Assembly (NCBI GenBank): GCA_900104855.1
Contig: FNSS01000002.1
Coordinates: 434,001 to 498,000, forward strand
DNA length: 64,000 nucleotides
Source: Rhizobiales bacterium GAS188
GTDB lineage: Bacteria > Pseudomonadota > Alphaproteobacteria > Rhizobiales > Beijerinckiaceae
Direction of reading: 5' to 3'
Part shown: piece by piece, positions 1-8,941 of the stretch
How the letters are laid out: every line of letters starts with the position of its first letter
Position numbering within the stretch: position 1 is the first letter of the stretch
Made by a program: the position numbers and the translations under genes
Notes under the pieces: model-generated
What the model was told of the DNA's origin: nothing
Database searches by the model: none
The model's input: the letters and a program-made list of their open reading frames with translations, nothing else

Positions 1-21
1 GCAAAGATCGGGCTCGAGATC

Positions 22-915
22 ATGGCACAATCTCCCTTTGCCACGGTTGTTGTCTGCCCATCTTTCCTGGTTCGAGAAGGTCTTGTGCGGATTCTTGGCT
101 CGGCCGGCCTCGACGTCGTCGCCGCAGCCGCGAGTGTCGCTGAGATTGCGCTATCGACGCATAATCAATCCATCTTGCTCATCCTCCATGTGAGCAACGA
201 TGATAATGCCACCATCGCGCAAATTCACCTCTTCAGGGCACAGTACCCGACAGCTCGGATCGTCTTGCTGATTGATCACGGTCCACTGAAAAACGGCGCC
301 ATTATCGCCGCCTTCCGGGCGGGTGTTGACGCCTACTTCGTGAAACCGACTCATGACAGTTTGATCAAATGCCTCGAATTGGTGATGCTGGGCGCCACGA
401 TCATGTCTCCGGCAGTTTTGTCTTCGATGCTTTATCACCCGAATGAGGTGATAGCGAGTGACGGCCGAAAGAACAAGGAGTCGGAGGTCGAGACCAAATA
501 CACGCATCGACTGTCCAAGCGACAAGAATCCATCTTGCGGTGCTTGGTTGAAGGCGACTCCAACAAGATAATCGCGGCAAAGCGCAATATTGCCGAAGCT
601 ACTGTCAAGGTACATGTCAAAGCTATCCTTCGCGAGCTCGGAGTCGGCAACCGCACGCAGGCTGCCATGTGGGCGATGCGCAATGAAGCGCTCATGGGCT
701 CGATGCTCGAAGGCGAGCCTCCTCGTGCGGCAATCGAGGCCGAGCAGCGCAGGCTTGCTGACCGCCAGGGGGCCAGCACGGCGAAGACGACCGAACTCGG
801 CGAGCTTCGCCGGGCGCGGGACGCGGTAGAGCGCGGGGGCGCCGCGCCGGGTGCCGAGCGCAAGCCAGTTGGTCCCTTCCCCACGGACAGGCCGGACGTC
901 GAGAGCGATAAGTAA
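22..915 (+). CDS. LuxR-family regulator with degenerate receiver domain
   Basis: The 297-residue protein has a receiver-like N-terminal half (about 8-130) and a C-terminal LuxR/NarL helix-turn-helix (about 165-225) with the family pattern LSKRQESILRCLVEG and ATVKVHVKAIL. It probably acts as a DNA-binding transcription regulator. The receiver looks unable to accept phosphate: the usual acidic pair after the first strand is CP (VVVCPSFLVREG) and no Asp is visible at the phospho-acceptor position (ILLILHVS). A Lys near the end of the domain (YFVKP) is kept. No histidine kinase lies nearby. A paralogue is at 37118-38095 and a broken one at about 26.7 kb. The tail after residue 235 is charged and low in complexity. 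Targets are unknown. Confidence 0.8.
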   Translation: MAQSPFATVVVCPSFLVREGLVRILGSAGLDVVAAAASVAEIALSTHNQSILLILHVSNDDNATIAQIHLFRAQYPTARIVLLIDHGPLKNGAIIAAFRAGVDAYFVKPTHDSLIKCLELVMLGATIMSPAVLSSMLYHPNEVIASDGRKNKESEVETKYTHRLSKRQESILRCLVEGDSNKIIAAKRNIAEATVKVHVKAILRELGVGNRTQAAMWAMRNEALMGSMLEGEPPRAAIEAEQRRLADRQGASTAKTTELGELRRARDAVERGGAAPGAERKPVGPFPTDRPDVESDK

Positions 916-964
916 CGATCATAGCGGGATAGGGTTACTGACCCGACGCGCGAGATGGCTTATG

Positions 965-1038
965 GGGTTTTGTCACGGGAACCTGTTTGTACGTGTTATT
1001 ACTTGGTTGTGAGTGAGTGTCGAAGCCAGTTGTCACTG
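965..1038 (-). repeat. Partial copy of MITE-like family 1
   Basis: This stretch matches, in reverse orientation, the right half of the 134-bp elements at 32977 and 59375: the end TTGTCACGGGAAC, then the TTATTACTTG block and the GTGAGTGTCGAA block. The left half is missing. It directly follows the LuxR gene. Confidence 0.6.
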
Positions 1039-1072
1039 AGCGCCAGATGTCGCTTCCCAATCGCATCGCCGC

Positions 1073-1308
1073 CTATTGGCCGTCGTCCGACACCAGAAAG
1101 TAGTTCCATTGTCTTCGCGCAGTCGTAATGTGCCGCCTCAACTCGTCGAAGAAGGGCCTGCTCATGAGCGCCCATCGCAAAGCATCCATCTCGCTCTTTT
1201 CCCACGGAACATTGCAGCATCCCAGTGCCATGTAGCGCCTTAAATCGATCAAAAATGGCTTGCCTCGAACGTCGGTGTACGTGCCTGGCAAGATGTCGAT
1301 GCTCTGCG
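1073..1308 (-). pseudogene. C-terminal fragment of an unrecognised protein, cut by an IS6-family element
   Basis: The frame ending at 1073 is protein-like (charged helical composition, segment DVRGKPFLIDLRRYMALG), but its upstream part runs straight into the terminal repeat of the IS6-family element at 1311. I read it as the 3' remainder of a gene broken by that insertion. No family is recognised. Codon and residue balance look coding, but there is no independent support. Confidence 0.3.
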
Positions 1309-1310
1309 AC

Positions 1311-2113
1311 GGCAATGTTACGGGAACGCTGGCGCGCCGGGCCGAGGCTCGATTATGATGGCGAATGACAACCATCTCGTTCGCTCGTCACCAATTTCCT
1401 CCGGCGATCATCCGGCACGCAGTGTGGTTGTATGCCCGGTTCACGCTCAGCTATCGCGACGTTGAGGAGCTCCTCGCGGAGCGCGGTCTTGACGTCTCCT
1501 ACGAGACGATAAGGCGCTGGGTGCTGAAGTTCGGACCCCTATTTGCTCGAGAGCTTCGCCACCGTCGCTCCCGCCCGACCTCGCAATGGCATCTCGACGA
1601 GATGGCCGTGATGATCAGCGGCAAGCAGTTCCGGCTGTGGCGAGCGGTGGACAGCGAGGGCGAGGTTCTCGACCTGCTCGTGCAACGGCGACGCAACAAG
1701 GTCGCAGCCGTTAAGCTCATGCGCATATTGCTGAAAAAGCAAGGCTTCGCGCCCAAGGTGCTCGTGACCGACAAGCTGAGATCGTATGGTGCTGCCAAGT
1801 CGGAGCTCGGCCTCTCTGCTCGCCATGAGCAAGGGCTATGCAAAAACAATCGAGCCGAGAATTCGCACCAGCCGGTGCGGCGACGCGAGCTCAAGATGCA
1901 AAGGTTCAAGTCGCCCGGCTCAGCTCAGCGCTTTCTGTCTGTTCATGCCGCCGTCCACAACACCTTCAACACCCAGCGCCACCTCACATCCCGTACCACG
2001 CTCCGCCTCCTCAGGAGCGGGGCATTTGACACCTGGAGAACGGCTACAGCGGCTTGAGCGAGAACCGTCCTGGCCTGTCTCCGCGAGCCGATTAGGTTTC
2101 CCGTGACAAAGCC
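1311..2113 (+). mobile_element. IS6-family insertion sequence, 803 bp, copy 1
   Basis: Imperfect terminal inverted repeats GGCAATGTTACGGGAA (left) and GGCTTTGTCACGGGAA (right, read inward) bracket a single transposase gene. A second copy of exactly 803 bp lies at 31119-31921 on the other strand. Degraded pieces occur at 20971-21068, 21684-21718 and 42048-42131. The ends match those of MITE-like family 1. Confidence 0.85.
1365..2057 (+). CDS. IS6-family DDE transposase
   Basis: The 230-residue protein is of typical IS6/IS26 length, with an N-terminal HTH (YRDVEELLAERGLDVSYETIRRW is the region) and a DDE catalytic core. Visible acidic residues are in WHLDEMAV, VLVTDKLRSY and NRAENSHQP. It carries out replicative transposition of the surrounding 803-bp element. 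The copy at 31175-31867 differs at only a few residues. The ATG at 1365 is the first in frame after a stop. Confidence 0.9.
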   Translation: MTTISFARHQFPPAIIRHAVWLYARFTLSYRDVEELLAERGLDVSYETIRRWVLKFGPLFARELRHRRSRPTSQWHLDEMAVMISGKQFRLWRAVDSEGEVLDLLVQRRRNKVAAVKLMRILLKKQGFAPKVLVTDKLRSYGAAKSELGLSARHEQGLCKNNRAENSHQPVRRRELKMQRFKSPGSAQRFLSVHAAVHNTFNTQRHLTSRTTLRLLRSGAFDTWRTATAA

Positions 2114-2540
2114 CGACGGCCCGTTGTGCGTGGGACGCTGCCAAGAAGATGCTCGTCGTTGCGCAGCGCCTTCAGCCAGGGAGGCGATGCAGCACTCGGA
2201 GACCCTCTAGGTTCGATCTGGAGCTCCTCGTTGTCCGGCTGTTGACTACTAATCGCCCGACTCTCGACTCCTAGTTGCCAAGCAGGTCGATGACCTGGAA
2301 TTCCGCGATATTTCCCATGACTGGAGCCCAGCCCGATTTCGTATGCATGCTCGTGGATATTGACGGCCACGCACCCGATCAAGCCAATCAGCATCGCAAA
2401 GTGAGGCAAACCCCTTCACCGGGAATGGAGGAATGATCCGAACTCGATCGGGCCGTCGAAATTCCGCCATCGGCCTGAGGGAGCATCCAGTCGGCTGGCG
2501 GGCGCCCCACAGAGCCGAGAATTCCCCATAGGAGCAATCG
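2114..2540. other. Gene-free stretch
   Basis: I see no convincing gene here. Short frames exist on the minus strand but have no recognisable composition or start signal. The last 20 bases hold the ribosome binding site (AGGAG) of the next gene. Confidence 0.4.
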
Positions 2541-2999
2541 ATGGAACACCAGCCCCTCAATGAGCTTCGCAGCATCGCCGATGTGCGGCTAGCATCGATG
2601 ACTCGCCGTCAGCGCCTCGAACGGTGGGTGGAACTGCTCGATCGTGAGCCGTTGCGCCTGCTAAAGTCTCTCGGAGAGATTGAGTTCAGACCTCGCGCCG
2701 AGCGTCATATGATGCGAGCAGATAATTCCCCGCTGACGGTTGCCTTCGAGGATCCCGTGCTTAGGGCCGAGGGACTGATGGGCGACACGCTCGGCGACGC
2801 GATCAAATTCTTCGAACTCTCGGAAGGCCAGGCGCACCGCGTGCTTTGTTCGTGTCTCAACGGGCCGGCGACGCACGCACGCACAATTGCAGCCACAGTA
2901 CGCGGGATCGCAACTCGCAGCATGGGATTGCCCCGCGTCGCCTGGACGATCGCAGGCGCAGCCGCAGCTCTGCCGGCTCTGCTCCATTTGCTCCGCTGA
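2541..2999 (+). CDS. Conserved-type hypothetical protein with C-terminal membrane helix
   Basis: A 152-residue protein starts with ATG seven bases after an AGGAG ribosome binding site. Residues 1-130 are soluble with many Arg and Glu; the last 20 or so (IAGAAAALPALLHLL) could form a membrane anchor. No enzyme motif is visible and I do not recognise the family. Cysteines occur only in the short segment VLCSCLNG. It lies alone between an IS element and a convergent SPOR-domain gene. Confidence 0.6.
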   Translation: MEHQPLNELRSIADVRLASMTRRQRLERWVELLDREPLRLLKSLGEIEFRPRAERHMMRADNSPLTVAFEDPVLRAEGLMGDTLGDAIKFFELSEGQAHRVLCSCLNGPATHARTIAATVRGIATRSMGLPRVAWTIAGAAAALPALLHLLR

Positions 3000-3098
3000 G
3001 AGAGGTGGAAACGCGGTTCCCACGAGAGTAGCGGAGGGCTCGACCAGGCAACTTTCGACACGAGTTCGGCCGACGCATTCCTGCAAGGCGCTTCCGGC

Positions 3099-3989
3099 TC
3101 AGCCGCTGGTCAAGACGCAGTTCTTCCCGGCCGCCCTCAGCCGCGAGCAGACCTTGGCCGCAGCTTCGAGCGATAGCGGACCGACCCGCACGCGATAGAT
3201 CACGCCTTCGCCGCCCCGATCGTCGCGACGGATGGAACTACCGCCGAGTCTGCCTGGGAACTGCTTCTGCAATTGCGACAAGGTCGCGCGGGCGTCACTC
3301 TCTGAGGGGCTAGACACGAGCCCAATCCAGGAAGACGGGCCGCCCTTGGCATTTGCACGAACATCGGTCGCTGCCGCTGCAGACTGGGCGGCGTGTGCCG
3401 GAGCAATGCTTGCGTCGACGATGCGGCCGGGACGTCCTTGTGGCGCGACTAACAAGGGAGCACTGGCGCCGCTATCGTCGCGGACAGCATTATCGGCGTC
3501 GATGTTACTCTTCGCCGACCTCGCGAGCGGGCTCATCGTCATCACAGGCTGCGAATGATCCGCAGCGATGATGGCGGACGGGTTAGCGCGCGTCAGGGCG
3601 CGCGCTTTCGGCCTGCTATTCGACCCGACCATCGCGTCCGGCTTGACGGACATGGTCGAGGCCCGACGTGGTGTCCTTGGCATTGAGCTTTGCGTTGCTG
3701 GCCGAGGCGAATCGGGTGGATCATCCGCGGCCAGGCTAGGCATTGATGACACGGAGGGAACGACGACTGGACTGGGCGTCGGTCCCGCCGCTAACGCAGG
3801 TGCCGCCACGCCCGACAGTCGTGCAGGAGTAGGCCAGTCCGCCGAGGCAGGGCCAGACACCCTGCCAATGCCTTGACGAGGAGAAGCGGCGCGGCGAGAG
3901 AGCGCGCGGTTCGCGACACGATGCTTCGCCTGGTCGTAGCGCGGCGGGCGACTGCGGGATGCGGCACAGCTGGCACGCGCGCGACGCCG
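3099..3989 (-). CDS. SPOR-domain protein, 5' end disrupted
   Basis: The C-terminal 70 residues form a SPOR domain (SSWIGLVSSPSESDARATL through GVIYRVRVGPLSLEAAAKV), a fold known to bind denuded peptidoglycan glycans at division sites. The middle is Pro/Ser/Ala-rich and contains a segment (GPTPSPVVV, SSMPSLAAD) close to one in the 722-residue protein at 24252-26420. The frame is open back to 3989, where an in-frame stop occurs. The best upstream start is GTG at 3860, but coding-like sequence continues past it (RYDQAKHRVANRALS). I infer that a longer membrane-anchored protein lost its front by frameshifts. Function as a cell-envelope protein is likely; activity is doubtful. Confidence 0.6.
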   Translation of the reverse strand, partial: RRRARASCAASRSRPPRYDQAKHRVANRALSRRAASPRQGIGRVSGPASADWPTPARLSGVAAPALAAGPTPSPVVVPSVSSMPSLAADDPPDSPRPATQSSMPRTPRRASTMSVKPDAMVGSNSRPKARALTRANPSAIIAADHSQPVMTMSPLARSAKSNIDADNAVRDDSGASAPLLVAPQGRPGRIVDASIAPAHAAQSAAAATDVRANAKGGPSSWIGLVSSPSESDARATLSQLQKQFPGRLGGSSIRRDDRGGEGVIYRVRVGPLSLEAAAKVCSRLRAAGKNCVLTSG

Positions 3990-4094
3990 TCAAGTAGCGC
4001 GGTCGCGCCCGCCTCGGCTCGCCAGACATCGCCATCCAAGGGCTTACCGTTCCACCCTTCGGAAATTGGAGCCGGTGCACGTTCGGCCTGCTGC

Positions 4095-4260
4095 TCATCC
4101 CCCCGGGGCCAGCACGGCGAGTTCCGCGAGCGCATCGTCGCCCTTCTCCCGAGACGAAGAAGGCTTGAGGGGCAAAGAAGAAGCGACATCGCGCAATTGC
4201 CGCTCGACATCGTCAAGATCGATGGGTCGAGCGGGGGCCTTTGATAAGGTCAGGCTTGGT
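4095..4260 (-). pseudogene. Broken N-terminal module (IDLDD type) upstream of the SPOR protein
   Basis: Read on the minus strand, the frame gives LSKAPARPIDLDDVERQLRD, matching the start of the 722-residue protein (LSKTLPKAIDLDDLWQQLRD). There is no ATG at the equivalent place and the frame stops at 4095, before the SPOR frame begins. It is probably the detached N-terminus of the SPOR gene. Confidence 0.5.
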
Positions 4261-4368
4261 TGGACAGCGGCGACTGGCGCGGTCTGATCGCGGCCGCCGG
4301 TGACGCCGCTGACGGGGTTGTCCCGACCAACGGTCAAAACGGGTCCGGCCACGGGGTTGTCGCTCTCT

Positions 4369-4473
4369 CTAAGGCGGGGAAACCTTCGGAGGCGAAGGAA
4401 ACGCAGCATGGCGCAATTGCCGCTCGAGTTCGTCAAGATCGATGGCTTGAGCGGAGGTCTTCAGGAAGGTCAT
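4369..4473 (-). pseudogene. Second truncated IDLDD-type N-terminal module
   Basis: A 34-codon frame begins with ATG at 4473 and reads MTFLKTSAQAIDLDELERQL before stopping at 4369. This is the same N-terminal motif as at 4095-4260 and at the start of the 722-residue protein. Two copies in 400 bp suggest a local duplication that later decayed. Confidence 0.45.
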
Positions 4474-4711
4474 TCCGGCCCTCGTAACAACTTCCAGCCC
4501 CGCAGCCTCAAAGCTGTGTCTTCCAAATAGCCGCAAATGTGGCGCTAAGGTGATCCGCGGTCGGATCACAGGCGTCGTCGCGGCGCAGAGCAGATTGTCG
4601 GATGACGAATTGGGCGGAACGAGCTCAATACCGTCGAGGCCTACGCGCAGGTGAAACTGCGCCATCCGGTTCCGACGTCGGCCTCCGAGCCCGCCTGAAT
4701 GTCAACAGGCC

Positions 4712-5068
4712 TTAGTCCATCCATTCGATAGCCGGTGCCCGGTAGCACAACTCCAAAAACACAGCGAGGCACGCGAGGTCGAGCGTGAGGACCACCATCA
4801 TCGCATACTCCTCCCATCGAACTTTGCCGATATTATTCCTCAATGATTTGCCTGACGGCCGTCCTCGTCCAGTGGTCAGAATCGCTACCTCTTTGGGATC
4901 GTCAAGAGCGTGTTTCCCCCTTCCCGAGGGACAACATTTCGCACATTGACTAAAGACGATAGGATCGGCTCGGCTGTGGCCGATTGCCCCCCAAGCGGCC
5001 ACGGCGAAGACCTCGCCCGATTCTAGGGTCGCGGCGGGGTCCGCTCGTTTTGCTTCGCCGTTCCGCAA
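4712..5068 (-). CDS. Possible small membrane protein
   Basis: The frame encodes 118 residues. The only clear feature is a hydrophobic segment near the end (MMVVLTLDLACLAVFLELCY). A start at the internal Met pair (about 4803) would leave just this helix plus a short tail. No family is recognised and the longer frame may be chance. Confidence 0.25.
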   Translation of the reverse strand: MRNGEAKRADPAATLESGEVFAVAAWGAIGHSRADPIVFSQCAKCCPSGRGKHALDDPKEVAILTTGRGRPSGKSLRNNIGKVRWEEYAMMVVLTLDLACLAVFLELCYRAPAIEWMD

Positions 5069-5141
5069 CTTGACAAAGGGTCAGGAGGCGGGAAGCGCGA
5101 GTATGAAGGCGTAGGACCTCGTCGAGGGACGTGAGCACCTT

Positions 5142-5438
5142 TCACTGACCGCTGGGTTTCGCCACGCGTTTCGCCGCACGGAACTTTAGAACATCTGGAA
5201 GAACGTGCACGTTTAGATATTTGACCATCGCAGCCTCACAGCGCGCATCGCAGTGCTTCAGAGGATTGCGAGCCAAGCATTCCTGGACCACGCCGGCTGC
5301 GATGACATCTGCGGAACTAATTCCGTCATCCAAGTCCCGAATTGCCTGTTCTTCACAGCTTATGAAGGCTTCGGTAGCAGTTGTTGGCCTCGGCAGAAGG
5401 GTTGCTATCAGCAAAGCGACAACAGGGAGAGTGCGCAT
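5142..5438 (-). CDS. Small exported protein of unknown function
   Basis: The 98-residue product begins with a classic signal peptide (MRTLPVVALLIATLLPRPTTA, cleavage likely after residue 21-22), followed by a 75-residue domain with four cysteines (SCEEQ, VQECL, HCDARCE). The paired cysteines fit a disulfide-bonded periplasmic protein. No family is recognised. It stands alone, transcribed toward 5142. Confidence 0.6.
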   Translation of the reverse strand: MRTLPVVALLIATLLPRPTTATEAFISCEEQAIRDLDDGISSADVIAAGVVQECLARNPLKHCDARCEAAMVKYLNVHVLPDVLKFRAAKRVAKPSGQ

Positions 5439-5830
5439 GCGATGTTCCGAAGCGGTGGCCTATGCCGTTCCGCCGTGATGGGTAGTCTCTATCGTGAGGT
5501 ATCCTTTGCCGTTGCCCGTCGGAAGCGGCGATCCCTGCCCATGGTTCACGGCATTCGCTCCTCGCTTTGGTTGGCACCGCACCACTGAGGCTAGCGGAAC
5601 GCCGGGGCGCTGTCATGGCCATTGCGCCTACCAAGATGTAGAGCCTTCCCCGATGGCCATCTTCTGGAACCCAGATCGCACGATCTGGACGTCCCCTGTC
5701 CCCTGGAATGGACGTTTCCCGCCGCTAGGATGCGCCAGGAAGCCCGAGTTTTGGGTCCGCCGCATCGGTAGTCTCCAGGGGCGCCCCCGAGGTTGGGCCT
5801 CCTCGCGCTCCATAGCGGCTCGCGGCCCCG

Positions 5831-6040
5831 TCATTCCTCGGAGGGCCGCTCCTTGTCCTCGAGCTGGGCGAGGGTGTCCTGCCATTCGGGTCCGAGCTTC
5901 GCCGTTATCAGCCCGCAGCGATGAGCAGTTTTTCGCCAAAGGGCGGGTAGCCCAGCTCGCGCTCGACTGCATTGATTGCGTCCTCACGGATGCGGCCGAA
6001 GATGATGGTCGAGGTGACGTATTTGACCTGGACGGCTGAC
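5831..6040 (-). pseudogene. C-terminal fragment of an unrecognised gene, frameshifted
   Basis: The minus strand reads TSTIIFGRIREDAINAVERE and GYPPFGEKLLIAAG, then a stop; a one-base shift restores LITAKLGPEWQDTLAQLEDK up to a stop at 5831. The two frames together look like one well-composed protein end. The upstream part is absent. I cannot assign a family. Confidence 0.4.
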
Positions 6041-6174
6041 AACAAGTGTCGGCTCTATTGGCACCGCTGCGAAACCTGTAGGATCACGTTGATATGGCTG
6101 TCCGCCCTTCGAATACCGCGTCTTCCATGGATCGGAACGAGCGGAGGGCTATCAGGGGCAAGGCGAGTGGCGCG

Positions 6175-6604
6175 ATGTACCCGTTGTCTGCAATCTACCG
6201 ATTGTCGGCACCTGTTGCCGTCTGCATCTTTGCCGCCAGTGTTGCTGTCGCCGAAACCACGACCGTTGGCACCGTCGACAAAGTCCAGGCGCAGGTGAGT
6301 GCCACGCAAGCGGGGCAGACCCGTGCGTTGGCTACAACTCGGGCGTCTATTTCAGGGATAGATGCCACAGCAGAGACGGCGCGCGCCTTCGGGTGACGTT
6401 GAAAGACGGCACTCAGCTGACGCTCGGCGAAAATACGACGCTCGTGCTCGACGAATTCGTCTATGATCCGTTTAAGTCGCGTGTCGCGCTTTCGGTCAGA
6501 GTTATCAAAGGTGCGTTCCTATTCGTTGGAGGTCGGATTGAAGGGGAGACTGGCGCGAAGGTGCAGATTCACACGCCGCTCGCAGTGTTAGGCGTGCCCA
6601 CTGA
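6175..6604 (+). pseudogene. FecR-domain protein, frameshifted and truncated
   Basis: The first frame (ATG at 6175) gives a signal peptide (VAVCIFAASVAVAE) and the start of a FecR domain (VGTVDKVQAQVSAT). Near 6335 the frame shifts; the second frame reads YNSGVYFRDRCH and then VTLKDGTQLTLGENTTLVLD, the FecR core. The sequence ends abruptly at about 6604, where an IS66 remnant begins. FecR domains of this exported type are usually periplasmic sensors or surface proteins. The gene is inactive as written. Confidence 0.65.
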
Positions 6605-7126
6605 ATGGATCACGCCTCAGCGCCGCCTGAACCAGCATCGAAAGCCCGTCGAAGCCCTTGCGTATATCGGTCGCTCCGGCCGCCAGCCAGACGCGGGTGC
6701 CCGCAGGCAGGCCGATCATCGCAGTGCATCCAGCACCTGTCGCAGCGCCGTCGCCTCGACGCTACCGTAGACCCGCACGCAAATCCCGCCAGGCAGGACG
6801 ATCTCGATCGTGCCACCGCGCGCCGAAGCCTCAACCGGCGCCTCAAGCCGAACCGGGACCAGCGACGTCTCGCCAACAGCCGAGCGGGCCCCATATCGCC
6901 GCCGCCAACTGAACAACTGGTTGGCGTTGATATCGTAACGACGCGCTGCCACCGAGACCGACACCCCGGGCGCCAGCGACTCCGCCACGATCTGCCGCTT
7001 CACTCTCTCCGGCCAGCGACGACGACGCTCGCCGGACCTACCGCCATTGGTGTCCACCAAGGCTGGAGTGGACACCTGCGCCGAAGCCGACACTCGTTCG
7101 ATCGCTGCTCTCATGCCCGCGATCAT
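6605..7126 (-). mobile_element. IS66-family remnant (tnpA plus start of tnpB)
   Basis: On the minus strand a complete tnpA-like gene is followed, with a four-base ATGA overlap, by the first 38 codons of an IS66 tnpB (MIGLPAGTRVWLAAGATDIR, KGFDGLSMLVQAALR). tnpB is cut at 6605 where the FecR sequence begins, and no tnpC is present. The gene order and overlap are typical of IS66. Confidence 0.8.
6716..7126 (-). CDS. tnpA: IS66-family accessory protein TnpA
   Basis: The 136-residue protein has the IS3/IS911-type HTH of IS66 OrfA (WPERVKRQIVAESLAPGVSV, AARRYDINANQLFSWRRRYG) at residues 38-80. In complete IS66 elements it is an accessory DNA-binding protein needed for transposition together with TnpB and TnpC. 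Here those are lost or cut, so it is probably functionless. Confidence 0.8.
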   Translation of the reverse strand: MIAGMRAAIERVSASAQVSTPALVDTNGGRSGERRRRWPERVKRQIVAESLAPGVSVSVAARRYDINANQLFSWRRRYGARSAVGETSLVPVRLEAPVEASARGGTIEIVLPGGICVRVYGSVEATALRQVLDALR

Positions 7127-7129
7127 CGC

Positions 7130-7324
7130 TCAAATGCGGCGCGCCGACGAAGGCGATTCTCGCCGGACGCTTACCGAAAGGCTTTCGCGGAGCGGCATGA
7201 AATCTCGCTCTTGCGGGCTGCCAAGGTGATCCCGGTTGCCAAGCAAATCGTGTCGGCACGGCAAAGGGTCTTTGAATTGCAGTTGGCGCTCGGCGTCGGC
7301 TTAGAGCTCCTCGGCCCCGCATGA
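7130..7324 (+). pseudogene. C-terminal fragment of an unrecognised gene
   Basis: A plus-strand frame ending at 7324 gives a helical, protein-like tail (HEISLLRAAKVIPVAKQIVS, ARQRVFELQLALGVGLELLG). Its upstream part is replaced by the IS66 remnant. The family is not recognised. Confidence 0.3.
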
Positions 7325-7635
7325 TCAGATCACGTTGCTTGGCTCTCGTGACACATAGAAAATTGACGTTACCCGTAGATCGCCGATATGATCTCGTCCT
7401 CCGTCAGCTACAAGCGCCTGAGCAAATGTCTGAAGCAATCAGGGATTAAATCTATGTGTTTGGCAGGTTTCTCTGTAACTAGTAGTAGTGGTGGGTTCTC
7501 GCGGCTGCCCTGTGGCCGGCGTATGCGGCACGATTTTGCAATCCGGGAACGTCGTGATGGCGTTAACTTCATGTTCTCATATCGTCTCTAGCCATCCCCC
7601 ATCTAGTGTTTTTCGGTGGTAGGGATTCCTCTGCA
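7325..7635. other. Intergenic region before the ParA-like genes
   Basis: No gene is convincing; a 67-codon frame at 7388 has poor composition. The stretch is less GC-rich than its surroundings and probably holds the promoter of the ParA-like gene pair, but I cannot pick out boxes with confidence. Confidence 0.35.
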
Positions 7636-8475
7636 ATGGCCCGTCGTCCGAATGATCCAAAATTAGCAGCGCGAGGCGGGCAATCGTCGATCGTCGAACA
7701 AGCGATTGCCGAACCTCACGCGGGAGCAGACCACAAGATGAAGCCAGCTGTCATTCTCGTCGGCGCGGACAAGGGCGGAGTCGGAAAGACGACTGTCGCG
7801 CGTGTTCTTGCCGACTATCTCACGGGAAAAAACATTCTCACGCGCGCTTTCGACACGGAAAGTCCGCGCGGCACGCTGAAACGATTCCATAGCGATATGA
7901 CCGAAGTGGTCGACATTGCCTCGACATCCGACCAGATGAAAATCATCGACACGTTGAACACCACACAGGTCAAGGTTTCGATCATCGACACGCGGGCCGG
8001 CGCCCTCGCCTCAACATTGAGGACCCTACGCGACGTCGCTTTTTTTGACGCGGTGCGTGAAGGGGAATTCACTTTCATTTTGTTTCACGTGCTTGGGCCC
8101 TCGATCTCTTCGCTGGACGAGATCGCCGAAACCGCGCCGTTTGTCGCAAACGCGGATTATTTCCTCGTCAAGAATCACGTCAACGACACGACGTTTTTCG
8201 AATGGGATCCAGAGACCTACCAGAAATATTTTTTGGAAACGCGCAGCGCGGGCGAATTGACTATCCCGAAGCTGAGCGAGATGGCGTATGAGCAGGTCGA
8301 GGTCGCCGGCTCGCCATTTTCGACATTCGTAGCCAACAAAACCAATGATGGCCGGCCGGTGACGCATTCTTTCGTCCTGCGCGGCTACGTGCGCACCTGG
8401 CAGGGCAAGATCGCCGAGGAATTCGATCGCATCGGGTTGCTCGATCTCATCGCGGGCACGTCGGACAAGAAGTGA
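7636..8475 (+). CDS. ParA/MinD-like P-loop ATPase
   Basis: The 279-residue protein (ATG at 7636, AGGGA nine bases upstream; GTG at 7606 and ATG at 7738 are alternatives) has a deviant Walker A motif, GADKGGVGKTTVARVLADYL, about 40 residues in, and ParA-type switch sequences (AFDTESPRG; VSIIDTRAG). Such ATPases move DNA or protein cargo using ATP-dependent dimers. No ParB-type gene or parS-like site follows; the next gene 20 bp downstream is a second, lysine-less ParA-like gene. This argues for a role other than classical plasmid partition. Base use is less GC-rich than in the neighbours. Confidence 0.75.
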   Translation: MARRPNDPKLAARGGQSSIVEQAIAEPHAGADHKMKPAVILVGADKGGVGKTTVARVLADYLTGKNILTRAFDTESPRGTLKRFHSDMTEVVDIASTSDQMKIIDTLNTTQVKVSIIDTRAGALASTLRTLRDVAFFDAVREGEFTFILFHVLGPSISSLDEIAETAPFVANADYFLVKNHVNDTTFFEWDPETYQKYFLETRSAGELTIPKLSEMAYEQVEVAGSPFSTFVANKTNDGRPVTHSFVLRGYVRTWQGKIAEEFDRIGLLDLIAGTSDKK

Positions 8476-8494
8476 ACATGCGGCGACCCTGATC

Positions 8495-8737
8495 ATGGAG
8501 CAGAGGACCAGGGTCTACATCTGTAGCTCGCCCAATAAACGAACCGGCACAACCACAACCGCGCGCCTGCTGACCGACTATTTCATTTTCAACGGCAGGA
8601 ATTTCGCCGGCTTCGACACCGATCCGCACGAGGCCGATTACGGGGCGCGTTTCCCGCAGGCCGTGACGATCGTCGACGTTGCGAAGGTCCAAGGCCAGGT
8701 CGCGATGTTCGACAGGTTGCTAGTGGATAGAATCTGA
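8495..8737 (+). pseudogene. ParA-like paralogue without Walker A lysine, 5' part
   Basis: The frame begins VYICSSPNKRTGTTTTARLL, which aligns with a ParA P-loop but has Thr where the catalytic Lys belongs, and continues with the ParA-like FDTDPHEADYGARFP. It runs into foreign sequence at 8724 and stops. The continuation is found at 11709: the text ...MFDRLL / VHDETPKIVDVSHRSY joins without frame change across CTAG. The uninterrupted protein would be a pseudo-ATPase partner of the gene just upstream. Confidence 0.7.
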
Positions 8738-8941
8738 CACTTGGTACCTGCCCAGCAGGTTCGCGGGGGGGCCTTAGGGCGTCGCCGACCAGCGGACCTT
8801 CCGATGGTCTCAGTCGGGTGGAAGCTGCCCTTCGTCGCACATTAAACTGGCGAAGGGCCTTAGTGGGCTATCTCAGCCGATCTCGTTCACATGGACTGAG
8901 GTCAGGAATTCCTTGCAGCACGCGGTCGCCCCGCTTGTCCG

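Noticed and set aside
7636-8475. Classical ParA of a plasmid partition operon
   Set aside because: No ParB gene or centromere-like repeats are adjacent; the ParB-like gene at 49 kb is of a different type.
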